DNA from: Ascaphus truei
Taxonomy: Eukaryota; Chordata; Amphibia; Anura; Ascaphidae
DNA: 64,000 nt
NCBI GenBank assembly: GCA_036426205.1
Contig: CM071587.1
Location: forward strand, 2,046,621-2,110,620
Reading direction: 5' to 3'
Position numbers and translations under genes: made by a program. Below are positions 1 to 9,000 of the stretch, piece after piece. Positions within the stretch are counted from its first letter, which is position 1. The number at the start of each line of letters is the position of its first letter. The notes beneath the pieces are model-generated. The model was given only the letters and a program-made list of their open reading frames with translations. It had not been told where the DNA came from and did no database searches.

Positions 1-663
1 GAAATCTTCCTGAGCAAGGGAAACGGGGTTCTGCAGCATATAATATAGGACACTTAGCAACCTCTATTAACTTTTGGTTTGGACTGGTAATGTCTTAAAA
101 ACATCTTCACATTTGAGAGGCCGAATAGCTGGCATACATGCATGTGAAACCAGGCTTCTGCTTGATGTACTCAGTATAAAAACTTATATCAAGACTCCTA
201 TTATTATTTATTTATTTTAACTATTGCATTAGTCTGTGTAATCTGAATTAAGAGGAAATAATGTAATGGTGGTGGGTACGGTTTATACAAAGTCCCTACA
301 GCATAATTGCCCAATGCCACGACCTTTAAACATAATGTTACTTGATCATAGTTGCTAGGGAATCAGTGTTGACAATGTTTGCGCAGCTGGGAATGGGACT
401 ACAGAAATGAGCTGACGACAAGTTAAAGACAGGGTTCGTTTCCATACAGCTCTCTATTACGAATATATACGTGTTCTGCATCTTCTATTAACATGCCGGT
501 CAGAACACAGCTGAATAAAAGAACTGCAGCATTATACAGCAACTATGCAGAGAGATCAGTTTTACAGTCCCTTTCAACATTGACATTTGTCTTTCAGATC
601 AATGAACATTGTGTACACGTCGTCATTTTCAAGTGTTGTGTTTACCAAAGGCTTTTTTATTTA

Positions 664-707
664 TTTATTTGTGTGTGTGTGTATGTATGTGATCTATCCT
701 ATCTATC

Positions 708-745
<38 letters not shown>

Positions 746-748
746 CTG
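664..748. repeat. GT/TATC microsatellite
   Basis: A short (TTTA)n and (GT)n run passes into about fifteen copies of CTAT/TATC. It is a simple repeat in intron 1 of CABLES2. Confidence 0.9.
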
Positions 749-1957
749 TACACCAAATCTTCCAAACAAAAATACTATAAAGAATGCACTATTAAGCTTT
801 GACTTTTTAAGCTTCTGTTCTTTTGATAATAAAACCGCAATTATTAGAAATCTTTTCATTTTGTAGATAATCTTTAAATATGCTGTACAGTAGTCTGTTT
901 GCCCAGATTTGGTAAGTATAGGAACATTTGACGACCTTCCTAAAATCAATGGCAGTTCTGTTTTAATTCCCTTTACAGCAATATTAAACATCAAGGTGGC
1001 TGTGTCCGCCTGATACAGTATGTCTGGTGCTGAAGATTTATGTGAAGTATAAATTCCATTTAATTGTATGTTTGCTGGGTGTTTGTAAGATATGACTGTT
1101 ATTAACACTTTATTAAATATTCTGGCAAATGTGGGCCCTCGTGCCAAAAAGCCATAAAAGTAATTTTTAATAAACTGGCGATTGCACCTTGTATTCTTCT
1201 TATGTTATACGTGTGGAGATGCGGCTTGAGCACCTCTCGTTTTTAATGACAAACGGAATTGTAGCCAAGTCTGCAATACGAACAAAAACGCTGTGAAGTA
1301 GGCACTTTTTATGTTTCTTATAATGTATTGTGCTTTTCTTGGTGTGTTTTTTTTTTTTTTTCTTTTCTTTACCCCCTTGGAATATAAATGTGCTCTGTGG
1401 GCAAAAAAAAGAAAAGAAGCCTTTTCATGTGTTTTTACCATACACTTTAAATACCAGCATGGTTTATATTGGCTTATTATATTTACTTTGTGGTTCCAGA
1501 AGCCCGCCTGTGCTTAGTTTGTTACTGTGATTTTTCGTTCTTTAAGGCTCGATTCCTTTTTACAGTCCTAGAATATTGATATTTTACCTCCATGAGAAGT
1601 GCCCTTTTCTCCTAAGAATTCTTTGGAGAATAAAAACCCATTTATAACAACCTCTCCGTGTGCAATAGGCTATTTTTAAGGAAACATCCCTTTGAACTAC
1701 ATTCATATTCTATATTTCACCCATGTACAGTATTTCTGACATAATTCACAGCTGCATCATCAAATTTCCAATATAATTGTTATATACATAGTAAGCACTT
1801 TACTTCCTCTATATGTACCTTTTATGCTTTGCTCATGTTTCAGGCGCAAATTGGCTGTGATTTCTTTGATATAACAAACAGAGTCACTTTGTATGAAAAT
1901 GCATGCGTACGCTGTATACAAGTATGTCGCAAGTTACAATATAGCACACAACTTGCA

Positions 1958-2266
1958 TTAGGCTGAGTCCATAGGGACTTCAGCCGTGCGGGGGCTGAGG
2001 GAAAGCGGGTGCTTTCCCTGGCATTAATCCGGGGGCGTGTCTGGGGGGCGGACCAGTGACGTCACGGAGCTGGTTCGCCATCTTTGGGCGAACCGCTCAC
2101 ATGACTGGCCCATCGCTCCCCTCAGCGCACAAACGAAAAAAATTTAAGAGCTGCGGACGCGTGCGCGCGAGCCCCTGCTAAAGGCGCTCTCATTGCGGCT
2201 GCAGGGGCTCACTGACGAGCGTCAGCGCGGGTCAGCGGATAAGCGCTGACCATGGACTCGGCCTTA
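1958..2266. mobile_element. Harbinger-like MITE with TTA duplication
   Basis: A 303-bp GC-rich element (1961-2263) has inverted ends, GGCTGAGTCCATAGG on the left and the complement of CCATGGACTCGGCC on the right. It is flanked on both sides by the trinucleotide TTA (1958-1960 and 2264-2266). A 3-bp TWA duplication with GG-starting ends is typical of PIF/Harbinger elements. It has no coding capacity. Related ends occur at 17384, 26747 and 38027. Confidence 0.7.
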
Positions 2267-2680
2267 GAACTAATTTTGGAACTTGTGAACTTCTTTTAAG
2301 ATTGAACATTTTGCAGAACAATAACAAATCTTTTATTTATTTATTTCCTAAATGCTTGCTTTCCCGGCTGCTTCTAGTAGAATTGAATGTTATTGTGGGA
2401 TCTCTTGCTTTCTTGCATCTTGTCTTTATATCTTCAAAACCGGTTCCTTTCTTTGAGCTGGCATCAAGTGTGATCATTTTATGATGGCCACTAAATTCTC
2501 CAAGGTGCTAGCAATGAAATGAAAAACGGTGACATGTTTACCAAGTGCATCCTCCAGTATAATAGACTGGATAAAACTAGTTGTTCTCTCTTTGCCACCA
2601 GGAAATAATGATTATTGAGGCATGGATGTAGATATCTCTATATCGATCTTAGTCCTATGACCTATTGGAATAAATTCTAC

Positions 2681-4215
2681 TAGAGTGGTGAGAAAAAGTT
2701 TGTGAGCCGCAATAATTACGGAAATTCCATAGTTTTTCCATGATAACCTTCTTGAGTCAAAACCATTTTTTTTTCCCTTAAATATCCAATAGAGTTTCTA
2801 TTAACCAATTCTATGTCTTTTGAAACAAAATGACGTGTGAAAAAGTAAGTGAACCCCTGGTTTTATCGGCTAAATTATAGGGGATGATTAGAATTGGGTG
2901 TTTAAATAATTAGGTCTTCAGGTGTGAGTTTGGGAGGCCCCACCATATATAAAGATCAGAAACTTTGTGAGTTTGGTCTTCACCATACAGGTGTGTGGGA
3001 CCGTGTCATGCCACGATTAAAATAAATCTCTGAGGACCAATGGTGAAGTAGATATTGATGCTCATCAGTCTAGAAAGGGTTACAAAACCATTTCTAAGGA
3101 TTTGGGGCTCCACCAATCCACTGCCAGACAAATGGAGAAAGTTCAAGACCACAGTCACTACCCAGGAGCAGTCGTCCTACCAAAATCTCTCCAAGAACAA
3201 ACCGGCAAACAAACCAGGAAGTCACAAAGAACCCCAGAGTAACCTCCAAGGATCTGCAGGCCACTCTCGCCTTGGCTAACGTGAGTGTTCATGACTCCAC
3301 TATTAGAAAAATACTGAACAAGAATGGTGATTCAAGGAAGGATAGCCAGGAGGAAACCACTGCTCTCTAAGAAGAACATTGCTGCCTTTCTGAATATTGC
3401 CAAAGAGCACATAGATGACCCACAAGACTCCTGGGACAATGTTCTCTTGACAGACGAGTCAAAGGTAGAACTTTTTGCCCTCGCTGAGAAACGTTATGTT
3501 TGGCGAAAACCTAAAATGCGTTTGAACAGAAGAACCTTATCCTAACTGTCCAGCATGGTGGTGGGAAGGTGATGGTTTGGGGCTGCTTTGCTGCCTCAGG
3601 ACCTGGACGGCTTGCCATCCTTGACACAATGCAGAATTCATGGTTGTATCAGAAGATTCTAGAGGACAATGTCAGGCTATTCGTTTGTAAGCTGAAGTGA
3701 AAGTGGGTCATGCAGCAAGACAATGATTCTAAACATACAAGCAGATCTTCAGAAAAAGAAATTCCGCGTGTTAGAATGGCCTAGTCAAAGTCCCGACCTA
3801 AACCCCATCGAAATGTTGTGACAGGACCTGAAGCGAGCTGTCCATGCAAGGAAGCCCTCAAATGTCACTGAGTTGAAGACGTTCTGTAAGGAGGAATGGG
3901 CTGCATTTCCTAAAACCCGATGTGCGAGACTGACCAGCGGTTACAGGAAACTCTTAGTTGACGTTATTGCTGCTCAAGGGGTCGCCACCAGGTACTGAAT
4001 CTAAAGGGTCACATCCTTTTTCACACAAGGATATTGAATATTTAATCATTTGTGGATAAATAAATGTTGAAAAAGTATCATTTGTGTGTCATTTTTTGTT
4101 TTAATCGGGTTCTCTTTATCTATTTATTAGGACTTCGATTCCAGATCTAATAATATTTTAGGTTTGAGAATTGTGAACATTCTCGGCGGTTCACACACTT
4201 TTTCTTGCCACTGTA
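2681..4215 (+). mobile_element. Tc1/mariner transposon, inactive
   Basis: The element is about 1.53 kb and is bounded by TA dinucleotides at 2681 and 4214. Its inverted ends read AGTGGTGAGAAAAAGTTTGTG on the left and, on the other strand, CAGTGGCAAGAAAAAGTGTG. The length fits the Tc1 family. The interior is a decayed transposase gene in the + direction. Insertion in intron 1 of CABLES2 is in the gene's sense direction. Confidence 0.9.
3009..3996 (+). pseudogene. Tc1-like transposase pseudogene
   Basis: Pieces of a Tc1 transposase are spread over several frames. The DNA-binding part lies around 3009-3280. The first catalytic aspartate block (LLTDESKVELFA) lies near 3450. The second lies near 3715 (QQDNDSKHT), followed by the [16 protein letters not shown] block near 3785. 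Stops and shifts break the frame, for example between 3279 and 3324, after 3545, and within 3690-3830, so no intact protein can be made. Family membership rests on the DD(34)E-type motifs and the flanking inverted repeats. Confidence 0.88.
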
Positions 4216-4221
4216 TATTAT

Positions 4222-5572
4222 GTATTTATTTATAAAATATTTTACCAGGAAGTAATACAGTGAGAGTTACCTCTCGTTTTCACGTATGTCCTGGGCACAG
4301 AGTTAAGACAAATAATACATGGTTACAAATACAGTTACATACATGAACAGGGTATACATTATATACAAGACATTGCGTGCACAGTTAAAGAGAATGTATA
4401 TTATGAGCGTATGAAACAGTTACAGACCAGATTAAAGTGTGAGACAGCCTTAGATTTGAAAGAACTTAAGCTGGTGGTGGATGTGAGAGTCTCTGGTAGG
4501 TTGTTCCAGTTTTGGGGTGCACGGAAGGAGAAGGAGGAACGTCCGGATACTTTGTTGAGCCTTGGAACCATGAACAGTCTTTTGGAGTCTGATCTCAGGT
4601 GATAAGTGCTGCAGGTGGTAGGGGTGAGGAGCTTGTTCAGGTAGCTGGGTAGCTTGCCCAGAAAGTATTTGAGGGTGAGACAGGAAAGGTGAACTTTGCG
4701 CCTAGACTCTAGTGATGACCAATCTAGTTCTTTGAGCATTTCGCAGTGATGTGTGTTGTAGTTGCATTGGAGAACAAAACGACAAATTGAATTGTAGAGG
4801 GTGTCAAGTTTGCTAAGGTGGGTTTGAGGAGCCGAGCCATATACTATGTCTCCATAGTCAATAATTGGCATTAGCATCTGCTGTGCGATACGCTTTCTGA
4901 CCAGGAGACTTAGGGAGGATTTGTTCCTGTAAAGTACCCCTAGTTTGGCATAGGTCTTGGTTGTCAGGGTATCAATGTGCATCCCGAATGTTAAGTGGGA
5001 GTCAAACCATAAGCCCAGATATTTAAAACTAGTGACAGGTGTTAGGGTGGTGTTAGCGTTGGTTCTAATCTGGAGCTCAGTCACTGGAAGCTTTACAAAT
5101 TTAGTCTTGGTCCCAAATACCATTGTTACAGTCTTGTCAGTGTTTAAAAACAGTTTGTTTTGGGAAATCCAGTTTTCGAGTCTCAAAAAGTCAGACTGAA
5201 GTATGTGTTGAAGGTCAGAGAGGCTATGGCTGTGTGCATATAGGATTGTGTCATCTGCATACATGTGTATTGAGGCTTCCTTACAAGCTGTGGGAAGATC
5301 ATTAATGAACACTGAGAAGAGTAGGGGCCCCAGAACAGAGCCTTGCGGGACACCACAGGTGATATCCAGGGGGTTGGAGTTAGAGCCTGAGATGGACACA
5401 TGTTGGGATCTTCCTGATAGGTAGGACTGAAACCAGTTTAAAGCATGCTTCCCTATTCCAGAGCTCTGGAGTTTGTTAAGCAGGATAGCATGATCAACTG
5501 TGTCAAAAGCCTTTGCAAAATCTAGGAATACTGCACCAGTGAGTTGTCCCCGTTCCATTCCAGGTTACAATT
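4222..5572 (-). mobile_element. 5'-truncated L2/CR1-like LINE
   Basis: The antisense copy of a non-LTR retrotransposon has its 3' end at the low-coordinate side, in a TATTTATTTATAAA-type tail at about 4222-4240. It is truncated at its 5' end near 5570. The open frame covers much of the reverse transcriptase domain (next entry). The same 3' tail recurs at 23760-24200 (antisense) and 56050-56170 (sense). Confidence 0.85.
4401..5558 (-). CDS. LINE reverse transcriptase fragment, 385 codons
   Basis: This is a reverse transcriptase of a non-LTR element, which would copy element RNA at a nicked target. Visible motifs in order are LDFAKAFDTVDH near residue 13, GVPQGSVLGPLLFS near 68, and the catalytic YADD box near residue 98 (HMYADDTILYAHS). 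The thumb-like C-terminal part ends in a WNNLPETLTS-type block near residue 360. The upstream endonuclease domain and the first reverse transcriptase blocks are missing, so this is a 5'-truncated copy. The frame is otherwise unbroken for 1.16 kb, which suggests a fairly recent insertion. Assignment to the L2/CR1 group is from motif style only. Confidence 0.85.
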   Translation of the reverse strand: MERGQLTGAVFLDFAKAFDTVDHAILLNKLQSSGIGKHALNWFQSYLSGRSQHVSISGSNSNPLDITCGVPQGSVLGPLLFSVFINDLPTACKEASIHMYADDTILYAHSHSLSDLQHILQSDFLRLENWISQNKLFLNTDKTVTMVFGTKTKFVKLPVTELQIRTNANTTLTPVTSFKYLGLWFDSHLTFGMHIDTLTTKTYAKLGVLYRNKSSLSLLVRKRIAQQMLMPIIDYGDIVYGSAPQTHLSKLDTLYNSICRFVLQCNYNTHHCEMLKELDWSSLESRRKVHLSCLTLKYFLGKLPSYLNKLLTPTTCSTYHLRSDSKRLFMVPRLNKVSGRSSFSFRAPQNWNNLPETLTSTTSLSSFKSKAVSHFNLVCNCFIRS

Positions 5573-5998
5573 ATATAGGTTACAATGCATGCTCATCCAG
5601 TGCTGAAGACAGTGAGATGTGAGCAGTCGCACGTGTAGCGCCAGTCGATGACAAAATGTCTTGAATAAGAATATTGTATCCGTGGATTATTGCAGTGTTC
5701 TGTCTTAATCCATAATCTACTCGTGTGCCTTTGCACAGATGAACTGTGTTTACATTATTATTTCTGCTAAATCCAGATAATTTTGAACTTTTTGAAGCTA
5801 GAAAATATTGAATGTTTTTCGTAACCAGTCACCCCTACCATAGTCGTTAAAATGATTAATGGAATATTAAACCCATAGCCCAGAGGGTCCATAAACGCGT
5901 AGCTTTCTGCCCAAACTGCTTTGTAGCGTTAAGAATGGTGAAGGCATTCTGGTTTTATTATGCTAAATCAACTCAATGAATCCCATCCCCTCTTACAG

Positions 5999-6070
5999 AC
6001 GGCGTCTTATGTCCCAGCAGTGCTCTCTAGAGTTTATAGATGACCTAGTGGAATGTGCTGCTGTTCAGAG
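5999..6070 (+). CDS. CABLES2: CABLES2 visible exon 1
   Basis: It starts after CTCTTACAG with the last base of a split codon and reads [16 protein letters not shown]. This matches the RRLISQRSSLE block of the family. The donor is GTACCG, the weakest of the set. It ends in phase 2. Confidence 0.85.
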
Positions 6071-9000
6071 GTACCGTTCTGATTTATGCGATTGCTTGCG
6101 AAATGATGGCTTTTTTTCTTATTTTAATGCAGCAGTACTACCTAGCTAAAAATGGGTAGTTTATGAGCACTTGTTTTTTTTGTTTTTTAAGAAATGTATC
6201 ATTTTTCTTCTGTATATACTATTAATACTGTATATACAGAAGAGATGGAAGCGGACACTCCAGGAGCCTTTCTCCAGACCTGTAGAGAGCCGAAACATTG
6301 ATAGTTTTGCAATAAACCTTTTATTTCTTTTTCTACGTCCTGGAGTGCCTGCTTCCATCTTTTCTGTATTCCAGTGGCCAGCGGTTAGCACCCTGGCAGG
6401 ACACTAGTGGAGTGACACTAATGTATACATACCTAAGAGACTATTTCAGGTACTCTATATAGATCAATTGTGTGTTAACCTTCCAATGAGCCTTCAACAT
6501 CAGATATTGTTTATTTGCTATGAGAAGGGCAGGAAAGACACAAGCTCGGGGAGCTGCAAGTCTTTGTATAACTCGTCCAGCTCCTTCTCGTTAAAGTGTA
6601 TGCATGTTATTATTCATTTTGGTTTGGAATTGAGTGTTTTCTGCTAGTCTGTTTAAGGCTGGCCTTGTAGTCCATAACTTAAAATATTCCAAGAAGTCGT
6701 GCATGCTGTTCCCTTGCACCAACTTGCCTTGATTTTCACTTTCATGTTTCCTCTTTTTTGTCTGGCAGGCCAAAACAACTTTCTGAGTCTCCCCGACACT
6801 CGGTTTTGAGGAAAATTCACTTCATTAAAAACATGAGGCAGTACGACACCAGGAACAGCAGGTAAGAGTCTGGGTATCCTGTGAACTGCAGGTCAGTCGG
6901 GGGGGGCATGAGGGGGGGGGTGTTATCCTGGGAACAGCAGGTCAGAGTTGGGGGCATGGGGTACCCTGGGAACTGCAGGTCAGAGTTGGGGGGGTACCCT
7001 GGGAACAGCAGGTCAGAGTTGGGGGGGGTACCCTGGGAACAGCAGGTCAGAGTTGGGGGGTGGTACCCTTGGAACCATGTAACTAGGTAGAGAGACCGCC
7101 TTTGCATTCAGCTGGAAACAGATGGCACACTCCAGTCTGCCCATGTTGGTGACTTTCCTTACTACATATATCTTTATTTCATAGTATTGTCTTACTCAAG
7201 TCTGAAGAATATTTGAATTCCCATCCAGTCTTTGCCACTTTCATCACTGCTGAGTGGCTGCTCCGCACATCTACTGCTTTCATTTTTTTCTCATTTGTTA
7301 ATCCTGGCCTGTGTCCTGCTATACGTGCGTGCAACTTATTTAGGACCGATTCATTAGACCTTTCTATTTCTATATATTTACAGTGTGTATTTGTTTTCCC
7401 CATCCCCAGAATAGTACTGATTTGTGCTAAAAGATCACTTTGTGGGGCATTTTCTATCCTGCCATACGGAGAGAACCTACGAATCAGGTGAGCGGCTACG
7501 TTCCAAACCATCTCCGCATGGTCCCTGCATGGGAAGTGTTTGACTTGTGACGTGTTTTCCAGGCCATTCTGTATCTGGAGCCCTAGTAAGCAGCTATGAT
7601 TGTATTTTATAGGGGAGTGCTAGAGAATGTGGCATGGTTACTGGTGGCCTAGCAAGGCAGTACCGTTGTTCTCTTGCTGAGCTTGCAGCACATACCCGTG
7701 CAACACCTTCTTAATTAAATTGACAGGTGCTTCATAATGTAAAAAATCTTTCGTATGTGTGCCAACATGAAAAGCACAATAAAAAATGATTGAGAGAGAT
7801 GCAGTGGAAGCCGCGTTATTGAGTGGTGGATGCTGGGTCAACACCGACCGTTTCTGACCCAGCATGCCGGTGCATTGTTCAGCTGTTGTAAAGACAGGGC
7901 CATGGACAGGGGGGGGTAAATAGTGTTGCTTTTTCTTTTGCTCCCTCCCAGTGATCTCCGATTGGAAGGGCCAAAGCAGCGGCATCCTTCGGGTGGGGTC
8001 GCCTCAACCGCGGACCCAGTGTTTGGGATGGAAGGAGTGGAGCTTGGAGTAGAAGGGGAGGTGAAATTTGCACCTTTTGCATCCCTGTACTTGTGCCCTT
8101 CTTCAGTGAAGAAAACAAAACAAAACACAGATTTATTTATTTTGAAGAAAGAAAAACGTATGTTTTAGCTACAACTATATGGTAGTGGGCTGTACAGATA
8201 CAGCTCTATGGTAGTGGGCTGTACAGATACAGCTGTATGGTAGTGGCTGTACAGAGCACAAACAGCTATTTAGGGAATTGATCCACTTCCAGTTTTTGAT
8301 TTTCTTTTTAACTCTGATTTATTACCTTAGATTTATGCCAATGCTGATTGATTGTCTCTTGTCTACCCAAGGTGGTGTCTTACGCAAGGTTTCTGTATCC
8401 AACAAATGCCCTTGTTAGCCACAAAAATGAGGGACACATTTCTACAACCCAAGGTAAAGTCGGCGCGTACGAGTTGGGCAAACGGAACTTCTCATCTGCC
8501 AGATTTATTACTCCAGTGTCCTCTGGAACAGAGCTAGGTAAAGTTCCTACAAATCCCCCCCCCCTCAGTAATACATTGGCTTGGATTGCAGTCACTGAAC
8601 AATCCGACTGTCTTGTGTAAGAGCGTTATTGGTAAATAAATAAGAATGTGGATATCTTGCTGCCAGAGGTGCATGCAAACACGTTGTCTGCTATGCATAA
8701 CCCTTGAGAAGAGTGAAGTATTCAATCATTTTGCTTCTAATCTGAACATATTTACAACAGGCAAGCGGTTTATAAATATTTGCTGGTAAATGTATTGTAG
8801 GTCTTATTGGTTCGTCAAAAAGCAGACTGTTTTCCTTGTGTGGTATAATTTGCAGACAATATCCTGAATTTAGAAAAGTTTGCTATATTCACCCATTCTG
8901 TGTCGCATGTATAACATGTAAGAGATGGAAGTCGTGGGATCCTTCTTCCTGTGACCACGTGCATTTCTTACCTGCTGAAATAGTTTCTCTTGGTACAAGT

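Larger units (their letters stand above)
1..5998 (+). other. CABLES2: CABLES2 first intron (partial), no host exon seen
   Basis: This is inferred to be intron, because the first exon recognised downstream starts mid-protein with a split codon. I searched both strands by eye for the N-terminal part of the CABLES family and saw nothing convincing. The stretch is AT-rich. It holds a (TATC)n microsatellite, a Harbinger-like MITE, a Tc1 element and an antisense LINE, each listed separately. Bases 1-660, 750-1957, 2267-2680 and 5573-5998 hold nothing I can name. Short open frames such as 493-780 and 1311-1517 have no family resemblance and reflect poly-T or microsatellite sequence. Confidence 0.6.

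Noticed and set aside
493..780. 95-codon frame near the window start
   Set aside because: Its C-terminal half is the TATC microsatellite and the rest shows no family resemblance or splice context.
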